Positions 54,181 through 63,603 of a stretch of DNA of 64,000 nt are shown in pieces. The notes beneath the pieces were generated by a model that saw only the letters and a program-made list of their open reading frames with translations, was not told where the DNA came from and ran no database searches. Both the position numbers and the translations under genes were made by a program. Position 1 is the stretch's first letter, and each line of letters starts with the position of its first letter. This DNA comes from Nocardioides marinus (GTDB taxonomy: Bacteria > Pseudomonadota > Alphaproteobacteria > Rhodobacterales > Rhodobacteraceae), in assembly GCA_019801415.1 (NCBI GenBank), contig JAHVJD010000009.1, positions 62,001 to 126,000 of the forward strand, written 5' to 3'.

Positions 54181-54822
54181 TCAGCGCTTGGCGGGCAACT
54201 CCGCGCGCTGCTTGATGGCGTCGAATTTGGCCTTGATCTTGGCCCTGCGGCGCTGCTGGTAGACCCGGATCACCGGCAGGCTGAGATAGTAGCAGACCGT
54301 GGCGCAAATGATGCCGGGGATGATGCCGCCGATCATGTAGGGATAAAACACCTCGTTGTAGAAGAGATGCAGCCCCTTCCAGTCGGCGGGCTGGTCCATG
54401 AACAGCGCAAAAAGGTTGTCCTTCAAGTCACCGCCAGCCGCGAGGAATTTGCCCACCAGCGACTTGTCGACGTCTTCATCGAATTCGGTCCCCAGCAGCC
54501 AATGACCGGTCTGCAGCGAGGCGACCCCGATCGGAACATAGGTCAGCGGATTGCCAAAAAACGTGCCGCTGAGCGCTGCAAGGATGTTGCCGTTGCACAT
54601 CCGCGCGATCAGCGCCGCGATCACGAAGTGTATGCCGTAAAAGGGGGTGAACGTGGTAAAGACACCTGCCCAGATACCGCGGGCGATGCGCTCGGGTGAA
54701 TCGGGCAGACGCCGCACCCTGTGTTTGACATACAGGAACGCCCGGCCCCAGCCGCCGCGCGGCCAGAGAAAATCCGCCAGCGCCCGCAGGGGCGAACGTC
54801 TGTCCCGGCGCCTGAATACCAA
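54181..54822 (-). CDS. DUF2062 domain membrane protein
   Basis: The 213-residue protein has a positively charged N-terminus and several hydrophobic segments (about 45-70, 85-120, 170-195), with the DUF2062 features FTTFTPFYGIHFVIAALIAR and GTFFGNPLTYVPIG. It is an inner membrane protein of unknown function. It sits between rsh and pdxJ on the same strand. The C-terminus is basic (QQRRRAKIKAKF). Confidence 0.85.
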   Translation of the reverse strand: MVFRRRDRRSPLRALADFLWPRGGWGRAFLYVKHRVRRLPDSPERIARGIWAGVFTTFTPFYGIHFVIAALIARMCNGNILAALSGTFFGNPLTYVPIGVASLQTGHWLLGTEFDEDVDKSLVGKFLAAGGDLKDNLFALFMDQPADWKGLHLFYNEVFYPYMIGGIIPGIICATVCYYLSLPVIRVYQQRRRAKIKAKFDAIKQRAELPAKR

Positions 54823-54868
54823 AGTTGCGCGTCCTTCCCGGTTTCCGGCTCAGAGGGTCAGCGGCTGG

Positions 54869-56998
54869 TCACGGGATCTGGCGCTCTTCCGGCTTGTCCC
54901 GGAACCGCGCCACCGCGGCAACATCGCTTTCCGCCTCGAGCGTCAGCATCAGCGAGTGCAACTGTTCCACATCCCGCAGTTCCACATTGACCATAAGCCG
55001 GTAAAAGTCTGGTTTCCTGTCAACAAATTCCAGATCCGAGATATTGGCCTTTTTCTCGCCGATCAATGTGCAAATGCGCCCCAGCACGCCCGCGTCATTG
55101 CCGATGGTCAGCTCCAGCGTCACCCCGTAGACGGCAGGGTGCGTACCGCTGTGCCAATGCACGTCCATCCAGCGCTCGGGCTGGTCCTCAAATTCGCTCA
55201 GCCGGTCGCAGTCAGCTGCATGCACCACCACGCCACGGCCACGGTAGGTGATGCCGATGATGCGTTCGCCCGGCAAAGGCTGGCAACAGGTGGCGCGCTC
55301 GAAGCTCTGCCCCGGCTCCAGCCCGATCACCGCGCGGCGCGGCGAGATCTCGTCGCCGTCGCCGGTGGTCAGCTCGGGGTACACCGACTGAACCACATCA
55401 TGGGCCGTGATGACGGCTGCCCCCAGACGGGCCAGCAATTCATCGACACTGCCGACACGCAACGCGCGGGCCGCGGTCTCCAGCGCCTTGTCGGTGGCTT
55501 TCTTGCCGACATGTTCAAAGGCTGACCGTGCCAGCTCATGGCCCAGTTTCACAAAGCGCGCTCTGTCAGCCTCGCGCAGGGCCCTGCGGATGGCGGTGCG
55601 GGCCTTGCCTGTGGTGGCGATTTCCAGCCAGCTGGCCTGCGGCATCTGGCCTTCGGCGGTGATCACGTCGACCGACTGGCCGTTGCGCAGCCGGGTCCAC
55701 AGCGGCACCCGGATGCCGTCCACCTTGGCGCCAACACAGGCATGGCCGATGCGCGTGTGGATCGCATAGGCGAAGTCGATCGGCGTCGCCCCCTTGGGCA
55801 GCTTGATCACGTCCCCCTTGGGCGTAAAGCAGAACACCTGGTCGGAATACATCTCGAGCTTAACAGCCTCGAGAAACTCGTCGTGGTCATCCTCAGCGTC
55901 GAACTGTTCGGTCAGCGAGGCGATCCATTTGGCCGGGTCCACCGCAAAAGGGTTCTCCGAGCGCACGCCGTCGCGGTAGGACCAATGCGCCGCAACACCC
56001 GTCTCCGCCACGTCGTGCATCTGACGGGTGCGGATCTGCACCTCGACCCGTTTGCCATCGCGGCCCGACACCGTCGTATGGATAGAGCGGTAGCCGTTGG
56101 ACTTGGGCTGGCTGATATAGTCCTTGAAGCGCCCCGGCACGGCCCGCCAGCGCTGGTGAATGGCCCCCAGCGCGCGATAGGCATCTTCCTCGGAGGTCGT
56201 GATGACCCGGAAGCCGTAAATATCCGACAGCCGGGAAAACCCCTGATCCTTGGCCTGCATCTTACGCCAGATCGAATAGGGTTTCTTGGCGCGGCCAAAC
56301 ACCTCGGCCTCGATCCCGGCCTTCTCCAGCTCCAGCCGCATGTCGCCGGTGATCCGGTGAATCACATCGCCGGTTTCTCGCTGCAGGGTGACGAAGCGGC
56401 GGATGATCGACTGGCGGCCTTCGGGGTTCAGCACCCGGAACGCCAGATCTTCCAGCTCCTCGCGCATCCACTGCATGCCCATGCGGCCTGCCAGTGGCGC
56501 GTAGATATCCATCGTTTCGCGCGCCTTCTGGGCCTGCTTCTCGGGCCGCATCGCCTTGATGGTGCGCATGTTGTGCAGGCGGTCGGCGAGCTTGACCAGG
56601 ATCACCCGCAGATCCTTGGACATTGCCATGAACAGCTTGCGGAAGTTCTCCGCCTGCTTGGTTTCACGGCTGCTGAGTTGCAGGTTGGTCAGCTTGGTGA
56701 CGCCATCGACCAGCATCGCCACCTCGTCGCCGAAACGGCGCGCGACTTCCTCGTAGGAAGCCTTGGTGTCCTCGATGGTGTCGTGCAGAAGCGCGGTGAT
56801 GATGGTGGCATCATCCAACCGCTGCTCGGTCAGGATCGCGGCGACCGCGACCGGATGCGTGAAGTAGGGCTCGCCCGAGTGGCGATACTGCCCGGCATGC
56901 ATCTCCTCGCCGAACTTGTAGGCTTCGGCGATCCGATCCACATTGGTCTTCGGGTTGTAGTTGCGGACCAGTTCAAGCAGGTCGTCGGAAGAAATCAT
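54869..56998 (-). CDS. rsh: Bifunctional (p)ppGpp synthetase/hydrolase (Rel/SpoT family)
   Basis: This is the single Rsh-type stringent response enzyme. The 709-residue protein has the HD hydrolase at about 25-180 (FTHPV at 46-50, HDTIED at 72-77), the synthetase domain at about 230-350 with SRLSDIYGFRVI, TSEEDAYRALG and NGYRSIHTTV, a TGS domain near 390-450 (DVIKLPKGATPIDFAYAIH), and a C-terminal ACT domain from about 635. Both catalytic signatures are intact. It follows rpoZ by 36 bp, the usual rpoZ-rsh neighbourhood. Confidence 0.96.
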   Translation of the reverse strand: MISSDDLLELVRNYNPKTNVDRIAEAYKFGEEMHAGQYRHSGEPYFTHPVAVAAILTEQRLDDATIITALLHDTIEDTKASYEEVARRFGDEVAMLVDGVTKLTNLQLSSRETKQAENFRKLFMAMSKDLRVILVKLADRLHNMRTIKAMRPEKQAQKARETMDIYAPLAGRMGMQWMREELEDLAFRVLNPEGRQSIIRRFVTLQRETGDVIHRITGDMRLELEKAGIEAEVFGRAKKPYSIWRKMQAKDQGFSRLSDIYGFRVITTSEEDAYRALGAIHQRWRAVPGRFKDYISQPKSNGYRSIHTTVSGRDGKRVEVQIRTRQMHDVAETGVAAHWSYRDGVRSENPFAVDPAKWIASLTEQFDAEDDHDEFLEAVKLEMYSDQVFCFTPKGDVIKLPKGATPIDFAYAIHTRIGHACVGAKVDGIRVPLWTRLRNGQSVDVITAEGQMPQASWLEIATTGKARTAIRRALREADRARFVKLGHELARSAFEHVGKKATDKALETAARALRVGSVDELLARLGAAVITAHDVVQSVYPELTTGDGDEISPRRAVIGLEPGQSFERATCCQPLPGERIIGITYRGRGVVVHAADCDRLSEFEDQPERWMDVHWHSGTHPAVYGVTLELTIGNDAGVLGRICTLIGEKKANISDLEFVDRKPDFYRLMVNVELRDVEQLHSLMLTLEAESDVAAVARFRDKPEERQIP

Positions 56999-57034
56999 GT
57001 CTGGTCCGCAGCCTCAAGAATGCGAGCGCGTGCC

Positions 57035-57388
57035 TCAGCCCTGGCCCTGGGCCTCCATCAGCGCACGCAGCAGTTTCTCTTCCGACATGTCATCGTCGGC
57101 GGGTTTGTCATTGTCGGCACCCATCAGCAGCGCCATGGAATCATCTTCCGGCTCATCGACCTCGATCTGGGTCTGGTTGCTCTCGATCAGGCGCTCGCGC
57201 AGTTCGTCTGCGCTCTGGGTCTCTTCCGCGATCTCGCGCAGGGACACGACCGGGTTCTTGTCGTTGTCGCGTTCAACGGTGATTGGGGCACCTGCCGAAA
57301 TCTCGCGAGCGCGATGCGCTGCCAGCATCACCAGCTCAAAGCGGTTGGGTACCTTGTCGACGCAATCTTCAACCGTCACGCGGGCCAT
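57035..57388 (-). CDS. rpoZ: DNA-directed RNA polymerase subunit omega
   Basis: The omega subunit supports assembly of beta' and contributes a (p)ppGpp site in some bacteria. The 117-residue protein begins [28 protein letters not shown], the conserved N-terminal fold, followed by an acidic C-terminal extension ([15 protein letters not shown]). It is directly upstream of rsh on the minus strand, giving an omega-Rsh pair. Confidence 0.96.
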   Translation of the reverse strand: MARVTVEDCVDKVPNRFELVMLAAHRAREISAGAPITVERDNDKNPVVSLREIAEETQSADELRERLIESNQTQIEVDEPEDDSMALLMGADNDKPADDDMSEEKLLRALMEAQGQG

Positions 57389-57480
57389 CAGCGACTCTCC
57401 ATCTCAATCCGGGTCCAGAGGGCAGACATTTACGCCCAAAGCTTTCTCTTGACAAGGGCGGAAAACGCCGCAGTGGGTTG

Positions 57481-58050
57481 CTAGAGCGGTTGCACTTCGG
57501 CCAACGCATGCTGGGGCAGCTCCGCCAGCAACTGCATCACGGTCTTGCCCAGCACCGGGTGGGACCACTGCGGCGCGATATCCGCGAGGGGAACCAGCAC
57601 AAAGGCACGATCCTGAATGCGCGGATGCGGCAGGATCAACTGCCCCGGCGCCTCCTGCATCTGCTGCTCCAGAGGCAACCCTTGCCAGCGGGCGAATCCG
57701 TCCGCGTCCGGCAGCACCGCGCCGCCGCAGTCAATCAGATCAAGATCCAGCGTGCGCATCCCCCAGCGCTGCTCGCGCACACGGGCAAACTGCGCTTCAA
57801 CCTCGTGCAGTCTCTGCAACAACGCCTCAGGATCCATGGAACTTTCGACGACAAGCGCCGCGTTCACATAATCGGGACCAGCCCCGGCCGGAAAGCACGG
57901 CGTGCGGAAGAAACGGGAGACACTCCGCACCCGGATACCCTCGCCGTTCAACATGCTGACCGCCCGCGAGAGGGTGATCTGCGGTGCCTCTCCGTCGTTC
58001 GGCAGATTGCCGCCCAAAGCAAGGAGCGACTTGTTACGATTCTCCGCCAC
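57481..58050 (-). CDS. folK: 2-Amino-4-hydroxy-6-hydroxymethyldihydropteridine pyrophosphokinase
   Basis: FolK transfers pyrophosphate to the pterin precursor of folate. The 189-residue protein has LLALGGNLP near residue 10, SRFFRTPCFPAGAGPDYVNAAL near 42-63, and the signature RWGMRTLDLDLI near 97-108, with LILPHPRIQDRAFVLVPL near 137. It precedes rpoZ on the minus strand with a 92-bp gap, and is divergent from the NYN-domain gene. Confidence 0.94.
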   Translation of the reverse strand: MAENRNKSLLALGGNLPNDGEAPQITLSRAVSMLNGEGIRVRSVSRFFRTPCFPAGAGPDYVNAALVVESSMDPEALLQRLHEVEAQFARVREQRWGMRTLDLDLIDCGGAVLPDADGFARWQGLPLEQQMQEAPGQLILPHPRIQDRAFVLVPLADIAPQWSHPVLGKTVMQLLAELPQHALAEVQPL

Positions 58051-58182
58051 TTTTGACCCTATTTCAGAATGCCCCTATACTTGCGGGACATGACAAATAA
58101 CTTACATTAAGTCTACCTGTTTCGGCAATTTCACTCACCCACTCACACGCGCCCGAAACGGTCACACTGGAAGGAATTTTTT

Positions 58183-58752
58183 ATGTTTTACAAGGACGAA
58201 CGGCTTGCGCTGTTCATAGACGGTTCGAATCTGTACGCCGCGGCCAAGGCGCTCGGATTCGATATCGACTATAAGCTGTTGCGGCAGGAATTCATGCGCC
58301 GCGGAAAACTGCTGCGGGCCTTTTATTACACCGCCTTGCTCGAAAACGACGAGTATTCCCCGATCCGCCCCCTGGTGGATTGGCTGCACTACAACGGGTT
58401 TACCATGGTCACCAAACCGGCCAAGGAATACACCGACAGCCTCGGACGGCGCAAGGTCAAGGGCAACATGGACATTGAGCTCACCGTTGACGCGATGGAG
58501 CTGGCGCCGCGGGTGGATCACATTGTGCTGTTCTCCGGCGACGGGGACTTCCGCCCGTTGATCGCGAGCCTGCAGCGGCAGGGTGTGCGGGTTTCCGTGG
58601 TCTCGACGATCCGCAGCCAACCGCCGATGATCTCTGACGACCTGCGCCGCCAAGCCGACAATTTCATCGAGCTGGAAGAACTGCGCGACGTGATCGGCCG
58701 CCCGCCGCGGGAACAAAGCGAGCCTCGCCCGGCCAGCGCAGTCCACGGCTGA
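58183..58752 (+). CDS. NYN-domain (LabA/DUF88-like) protein
   Basis: The 189-residue protein has a PIN-like NYN fold: [13 protein letters not shown] near 11-23, [13 protein letters not shown] near 93-105, and [12 protein letters not shown] near 117-128. These Asp residues form the expected metal site. Members are thought to be ribonucleases or nuclease-like proteins of poorly known targets. It is divergent from folK, and ispH lies 188 bp downstream. Confidence 0.85.
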   Translation: MFYKDERLALFIDGSNLYAAAKALGFDIDYKLLRQEFMRRGKLLRAFYYTALLENDEYSPIRPLVDWLHYNGFTMVTKPAKEYTDSLGRRKVKGNMDIELTVDAMELAPRVDHIVLFSGDGDFRPLIASLQRQGVRVSVVSTIRSQPPMISDDLRRQADNFIELEELRDVIGRPPREQSEPRPASAVHG

Positions 58753-58832
58753 TTGCCCGACACGCAAAACGCCCTGTTTCGCCGCCAGATGGGGAGGCGG
58801 CGACGCGGGGGCATTTGTTATGGGATCACGGT

Positions 58833-58860
58833 CGGGAGCGACGAGAAATCGTCGCCCCCT
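58833..58860 (+). promoter_or_regulatory. Hairpin with GAAA tetraloop upstream of ispH
   Basis: GCGACGA pairs perfectly with TCGTCGC around GAAA (58838-58855), flanked by GGGAG and CCCCTCCC that could extend it. It lies about 85 bp before ispH. It may end the NYN transcript weakly or be part of the ispH leader. Confidence 0.45.
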
Positions 58861-58940
58861 CCCTTTCCGCGACCGGCCGACGGCCGACCACTGGACCTTG
58901 CCCGCGGAAGCGCTTACCTCTGGGCGGCAAGGAGACGCCC

Positions 58941-59891
58941 ATGACCAAGCCATCCCTGACCCTTTACCTCGCTGCGCCGCGCGGTTTCTGCGCCGGTGTC
59001 GACCGTGCCATCAAGATTGTCGAAATGGCGATCGAGAAATGGGGCGCGCCCGTCTACGTGCGCCACGAGATCGTGCACAACAAATACGTGGTGGATTCCT
59101 TGCGCGACAAAGGCGCCATCTTTGTCGAGGAACTGGACGAATGCCCCGATGACCGCCCGGTGATCTTTTCCGCTCATGGGGTGCCAAAGTCGGTGCCGGC
59201 CGCGGCCGAAGCGCGCAAGATGGTCTATGTGGATGCCACCTGCCCGCTGGTCTCCAAGGTTCATATCGAAGCCCAGCGCCATGCTGAGGCGGGCTTGCAG
59301 ATGATCATGATCGGCCACAAGGGCCACCCAGAAACCATCGGCACCATGGGCCAGCTGCCCGAAGGTGAGGTGCTTCTGGTCGAAACGGTGGAGGACGTGG
59401 CCACCGTTGAGGTGCGCGATCCCGATCAGCTGGCCTATGTCACGCAAACGACCCTGTCGGTCGATGACACGAAGGATATCGTTGCCGCGCTGGAAGCCCG
59501 GTTTCCGAATATCATCGGCCCGCACAAGGAAGACATCTGCTATGCCACCACCAACCGTCAGCAAGCGGTGAAATCGGTGGCGCCGAAATCCGATGCGCTG
59601 CTGGTGGTGGGCGCGCCGAACTCCTCCAACTCGCGCCGCCTGGTCGAGGTTGGCGCCAAGAACGGCTGCGCCTACGCCCAACTGGTGCAGCGCGCCGAGA
59701 ACATTGACTGGCGCGCTCTGGACGGGATCCGCTCCATCGCCATTACCGCTGGCGCCTCGGCACCGGAACTGCTGGTGAACGAGGTCATCGACGCCTTCCG
59801 CGCCCGTTACGACGTGACGGTCGAAGTGGTCGAAACCGCGGTGGAAACTGTCGAGTTCAAGGTGCCACGCGTGCTGCGGATGCCTGCCTGA
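58941..59891 (+). CDS. ispH: 4-Hydroxy-3-methylbut-2-enyl diphosphate reductase
   Basis: IspH is the last enzyme of the MEP isoprenoid pathway and carries an iron-sulfur cluster. The 316-residue protein has the three cluster cysteines in [24 protein letters not shown], and [11 protein letters not shown], plus the substrate-binding [11 protein letters not shown] chose the ATG at 58941, preceded by AAGGAG, because upstream in-frame sequence lacks homology. Confidence 0.97.
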   Translation: MTKPSLTLYLAAPRGFCAGVDRAIKIVEMAIEKWGAPVYVRHEIVHNKYVVDSLRDKGAIFVEELDECPDDRPVIFSAHGVPKSVPAAAEARKMVYVDATCPLVSKVHIEAQRHAEAGLQMIMIGHKGHPETIGTMGQLPEGEVLLVETVEDVATVEVRDPDQLAYVTQTTLSVDDTKDIVAALEARFPNIIGPHKEDICYATTNRQQAVKSVAPKSDALLVVGAPNSSNSRRLVEVGAKNGCAYAQLVQRAENIDWRALDGIRSIAITAGASAPELLVNEVIDAFRARYDVTVEVVETAVETVEFKVPRVLRMPA

Positions 59892-60131
59892 ACCACAAGG
59901 CGGGCAAGTCCTGGCAGCGCCGCTTCACGCAGAATTCGCCGGGCGGATTTGCACTTGCCCCGCTCGGCACCCAAAGTTAAGCCCGCCCTCCGGCGCGCAA
60001 TGAGACCAAAGAATTCGAGGTAAGACTGGTGCAATTTATCGAACAGGCAGGATTTCAGCAGGGTAGCCCTTGCCGCTCTACAGGCACAGTCTTTGTCGGC
60101 GCTGCCACCTCGCAGATCGTGGTGACCGCCC

Positions 60132-60596
60132 ATGGCTGACCTCTTTGCCTACACCGATGGCGCCTGCTCCGGCAATCCCGGCCCCGGCGGCTGGGGCGTT
60201 TTGCTGCGCGCCATGGATGGTGGCACCATCGTCAAGGAAAAGGAACTCAGCGGCGGCGAGCCGGAGACCACCAACAACAGGATGGAACTGCTGGCGGCCA
60301 TCAATGCGCTGGAAAGCCTTGCACGGCCGTCCACGATCACGGTGGTGACGGACTCCGCCTATGTGAAAAACGGTGTCACGGGCTGGATCCACGGCTGGAA
60401 GAGAAACGGCTGGAAGACCTCTGCCAAGAAGCCGGTGAAGAACGTCGAGCTGTGGCAGCGACTCGACGAGGCCCAGCGCCGCCACAAGGTGACCTGGGAA
60501 TGGGTGAAGGGCCACGCTGGCCACCCCGAAAACGAACGCGCTGATGAGCTGGCCCGCGCCGGCATGGCTCCGTTCAAGAAAAAGAAGCCCGCATGA
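60132..60596 (+). CDS. rnhA: Ribonuclease HI
   Basis: RNase HI degrades RNA in RNA-DNA hybrids. The 154-residue protein has all four catalytic acidic positions: Asp in [16 protein letters not shown], Glu in NNRMELLAA, Asp in [11 protein letters not shown], and Asp in NERADELA, together with the KGHAGHPEN loop. It overlaps the next gene by four bases and follows ispH after a 240-bp gap with no convincing gene. Confidence 0.97.
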   Translation: MADLFAYTDGACSGNPGPGGWGVLLRAMDGGTIVKEKELSGGEPETTNNRMELLAAINALESLARPSTITVVTDSAYVKNGVTGWIHGWKRNGWKTSAKKPVKNVELWQRLDEAQRRHKVTWEWVKGHAGHPENERADELARAGMAPFKKKKPA

Positions 60597-61216
60597 GCTT
60601 TCTGACCCTGCTGGATTACGCCTCGGTGCTGGTTTTTGCTCTGACCGGCGCCCTGGTGGCCAGCCGGGCACAGCTGGATATCGTCGGCTTTGCCTTCGTG
60701 GCCTGCCTCACCGCGGTGGGTGGTGGCACCGTGCGCGATTTGCTCCTCAATCGCGATCCGGTCTTCTGGGTGGGCGATCCCAACTACATCCTGCTGGCAA
60801 CGGCTTCGGCGGTGGCGGTGTTTTTCACCGCGCATCTGGTGGAAAGCCGCATGCGCTGGGTGATCTGGCTGGATAGTTTCGCACTGGCCGTCGCTGTTCC
60901 TGCCGGTACCGGGGCCGCGATTGCGCTCGGCAAGGAGCCGGTGATCGTGGTGCTGATGGGCATGGCGACCGGATCTCTTGGCGGGCTGATGCGCGATGTT
61001 GTCTGCAACGAGGTTCCCCTGGTCCTAAAACAGGGCGAACTATACATCACCTGCGCCATGGCCGGGGCCTCCTCCGCGGTTCTGGGGATCTGGCTGGGCC
61101 TTGAACTGCGCCATGCGCTTCTGATCTGCGCCGCCGTCTGCTGGAGCCTGCGGGCGGGATCAATCCTGTTCGGCTGGCACTTGCCCGTCTACAAAAGCCG
61201 CCCCCCGCGCAGCTGA
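60593..61216 (+). CDS. Trimeric intracellular cation channel family protein (UPF0126)
   Basis: The 207-residue membrane protein has about seven hydrophobic helices in two glycine-rich repeats: [19 protein letters not shown] then [11 protein letters not shown] near 45, and [16 protein letters not shown] near 127. Such proteins are prokaryotic TRIC-like channels. The physiological ion is not established. It overlaps rnhA by four bases. Confidence 0.87.
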   Translation: MSFLTLLDYASVLVFALTGALVASRAQLDIVGFAFVACLTAVGGGTVRDLLLNRDPVFWVGDPNYILLATASAVAVFFTAHLVESRMRWVIWLDSFALAVAVPAGTGAAIALGKEPVIVVLMGMATGSLGGLMRDVVCNEVPLVLKQGELYITCAMAGASSAVLGIWLGLELRHALLICAAVCWSLRAGSILFGWHLPVYKSRPPRS

Positions 61217-61247
61217 CATCGACAAACGCCCCCGAGCACCACTCGGC

Positions 61248-62246
61248 TCAATCGGAGTTCTGCCCCGTCTCCAACCGCTGTAGAAAGGCTTGCCCCTCAG
61301 CACTGAGCCGCGCCTTGCGCCCGCGGCGGCGATGCCAGACCTGCGCCGCATCGTGATACTCGCGCAACTTCGCATCCCGCAGCAGCTCCGCCTTGATGGC
61401 CAGGGCCGGAGCGAAACCGTCGGCCAGACGACGATCTTCCACTTCGTTGCGATCAAACCTGTGCCAGTAGTCGTGCTCGATCGTTGCCGAGACATGATTG
61501 GCGCGACCGCGCGCCCTCTTGAGCAAAAATCCCTCGCGGGAGCGGAGTGCATAGTGGTTGAGCTGGGCGGCCTCATAGCCGTATTCGCCACCGGCATAGA
61601 GCCCCTCCGCAACGCCTTCCTCTGTCAGGCGGGTGCCATCGGCCAGTTGCCAGTTCACCTGCCCCGCGGGGACGGCGAGAAACGGGCGGTGCACTCCCAT
61701 GCGCTCAAATTTGCCATTGTTGCGAAACGCGGTCTTGAACGCCCGATAGTCCTCGGCACCGCCGTGGGCCGGTTCAGCACGGACAAACGCCTGCGGCACC
61801 GGGCCGTGATTAACCTCCTGCACACCGGCGTTCCCGAACACCCGCCAGACAAAGGACACGGCGTCGGCTCCGGCAGCTTGCCGTGCGGCCAGCAGCTCCG
61901 GCAGACTGTCGGCACCGTTGTTGATCTGCAGATACTCATCCACATCGATGACCAGCACCCAGTCGGCGGCTGCCACTTTCGGCTCGTACTCCGCCCACAT
62001 CAGCGCGCTCTTGTGCGCCCCCCGGCGCATCACCCGGTTGAAGCGGTGTTCGACCACTCCGAGGCGGTGCAGACAGCGCAAGATGTGATCGGTCGGGTCC
62101 GAGCAGTCATTGGTGAAAACCAGGAAATCCTCGACCCCAAGTGCCTTGTAGTGACTGATCCAATCCAGGATATAGGCGCCCTCGTCCTTCATCGTGGTCA
62201 CGACCACCACTTTCGGCGCATCTGTCTGGCGAAGGCCTGCTGGCAT
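61248..62246 (-). CDS. Glycosyltransferase family 2-like protein
   Basis: About 332 residues from MPAGLRQTDAPKVVVV. It has TTMKDEGAYILDWISHYKALG near residue 17 of the GT2_4 type, and the DxD motif in VLVIDVDEYLQIN near 95. It transfers a sugar from an NDP donor, possibly to a surface glycan; the acceptor is unknown. The ATG lies too close to GGAG, so a TTG two codons upstream (62252) is an alternative start. It converges on the TRIC gene. Confidence 0.8.
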   Translation of the reverse strand: MPAGLRQTDAPKVVVVTTMKDEGAYILDWISHYKALGVEDFLVFTNDCSDPTDHILRCLHRLGVVEHRFNRVMRRGAHKSALMWAEYEPKVAAADWVLVIDVDEYLQINNGADSLPELLAARQAAGADAVSFVWRVFGNAGVQEVNHGPVPQAFVRAEPAHGGAEDYRAFKTAFRNNGKFERMGVHRPFLAVPAGQVNWQLADGTRLTEEGVAEGLYAGGEYGYEAAQLNHYALRSREGFLLKRARGRANHVSATIEHDYWHRFDRNEVEDRRLADGFAPALAIKAELLRDAKLREYHDAAQVWHRRRGRKARLSAEGQAFLQRLETGQNSD

Positions 62247-62337
62247 CTCCAACGTTCCCGTCCTCCCCTTTTCCCTGCCTGCGCAACCGCCTGAAGCGCC
62301 GCCGCCCGGGCGGAGGCCGCCGCAGGTGGAGGACAAG

Positions 62338-62574
62338 CTACCTCATCTGATATCGCTGCCACAGCCAGATAACGGCCGACGCGCCGAGGAAAGCCCCGAA
62401 AACACCCGCCAGCACACCGAGCACCGCAAGGACCAGCCGGAGAAGCAGTCCCCCCAGCACCGCGCCAACCATGCCAAGGCAGATCGCCGTCACCGTGCTC
62501 GTTTGCAGGCGCATCATGCGGTGGGCCGCAAAGCCGACCAACGCCCCGATTATCAACAGACCCAGTATCGGCAT
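62338..62574 (-). CDS. GlsB/YeaQ/YmgE-family membrane protein
   Basis: The 78-residue protein is strongly hydrophobic, with two or three Gly-rich transmembrane segments (MPILGLLIIGALVGFAAHRM, then CLGMVGAVLGGLLLRLVLAV), matching small transglycosylase-associated stress membrane proteins. Its function is unclear. It follows fmt by 20 bp on the same strand. Confidence 0.75.
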   Translation of the reverse strand: MPILGLLIIGALVGFAAHRMMRLQTSTVTAICLGMVGAVLGGLLLRLVLAVLGVLAGVFGAFLGASAVIWLWQRYQMR

Positions 62575-62594
62575 TACCCCTCTCGCGGTCGATC

Positions 62595-63500
62595 CTAGAG
62601 GCGGCTCCCCTTCGGAACGGGAAAGCCGCGCATAAACACATCTGGATCCTGCGCGCTTTTGCCTGCCCGTTGCAAGCGCAGCAGCTGCACCGCGCCCTCG
62701 CCGCAGGCCACGGTCAGCGCATCATCCAGCACCTCACCCGGGGTGCCCTGCCCCTGCGCCAGTCGTGATGCCAGCAGTTTCACCCGCTGGCCGCCAATCT
62801 CGCACCAGGCACCGGGAAAGGGCGACAGTCCGCGGATCTTGCGGTCGACCTCCGCCGCCGGACGGGACCAGTCGATCTGCGCCTCGCCCTTGTCGATCTT
62901 GGCAGCGTAGGTGACGCCGACCTCGGGCTGCACCTCAGGTGTCAGCTCGGGCAGGCGGTCCAGCGCCTCAACAATCAGAGCAGCGCCCATCTGAGACAGC
63001 CGGTCGTGCAGCTGGGCGGTGGTTTCCTGGTCCTTGATTGCCGTGGTCTCGCGCAGCAGCACCGGGCCAGTGTCCAGCCCCGCCTCCATCTGCATGATGC
63101 AGATGCCGGTTTCCGCGTCGCCTGCCATGATCGCCCGGTGGATCGGCGCGGCCCCTCGCCAGCGCGGCAGCAGGCTTGCATGGATGTTCAAGCAGCCCTT
63201 TGCAGGCGCATCCAGCACTGCCTGCGGCAGGATCAGCCCATAGGCCACCACGACCGCCACATCCGCCTGCAGCGCTGCGAAGTCGGCCTGCTCCTGCGCG
63301 CCCTTGAGCGACACCGGATGGCGCACCTCCAGCCCCAGCTCGGCAGCGCGGGCGTGCACGGGTGTAGGCCGGTCCTTCTTGCCGCGACCCGCCGGACGCG
63401 GCGGCTGGCAGTAAACGGCGGCAATGTCATGTCCGGCATCCACCAGCGCATCCAGCACCGGCACCGAAAACTCGGGTGTTCCCATGAAGATAGTGCGCAT
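62595..63500 (-). CDS. fmt: Methionyl-tRNA formyltransferase
   Basis: Fmt formylates initiator Met-tRNA. The 301-residue protein begins [19 protein letters not shown]. The catalytic Asn-His-Asp set lies around [18 protein letters not shown] near 107-124 and [12 protein letters not shown] near 140, with the C-terminal tRNA-binding domain after 205. I chose the ATG at 63500; in-frame codons upstream are rejected because homology starts here. It follows the deformylase-like gene by about 100 bp. Confidence 0.97.
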   Translation of the reverse strand: MRTIFMGTPEFSVPVLDALVDAGHDIAAVYCQPPRPAGRGKKDRPTPVHARAAELGLEVRHPVSLKGAQEQADFAALQADVAVVVAYGLILPQAVLDAPAKGCLNIHASLLPRWRGAAPIHRAIMAGDAETGICIMQMEAGLDTGPVLLRETTAIKDQETTAQLHDRLSQMGAALIVEALDRLPELTPEVQPEVGVTYAAKIDKGEAQIDWSRPAAEVDRKIRGLSPFPGAWCEIGGQRVKLLASRLAQGQGTPGEVLDDALTVACGEGAVQLLRLQRAGKSAQDPDVFMRGFPVPKGSRL

Positions 63501-63603
63501 ATGGTGCTCCTGCTTCCATGAATGTCCCGCTGTCGAGCACAAAGAGCTGCGCCGCCCCCGGGGGCGGGTCGGCGCGGCCCGGGCTGCCGGGCGGCTCAGA
63601 ATA

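Noticed and set aside
55538-57484. 648-codon plus-strand frame opposite rsh and rpoZ
   Set aside because: Antisense to two conserved genes.
58753-58944. 63-codon frame between the NYN gene and ispH
   Set aside because: It has a TTG start directly after a stop, an Arg/Pro-rich composition, and spans the leader hairpin.
60030-60125. GTG-started 31-residue frame just before rnhA with a GAGG ahead
   Set aside because: Short, with no recognisable pattern. It could be a leader peptide, but the evidence is only one possible Shine-Dalgarno.
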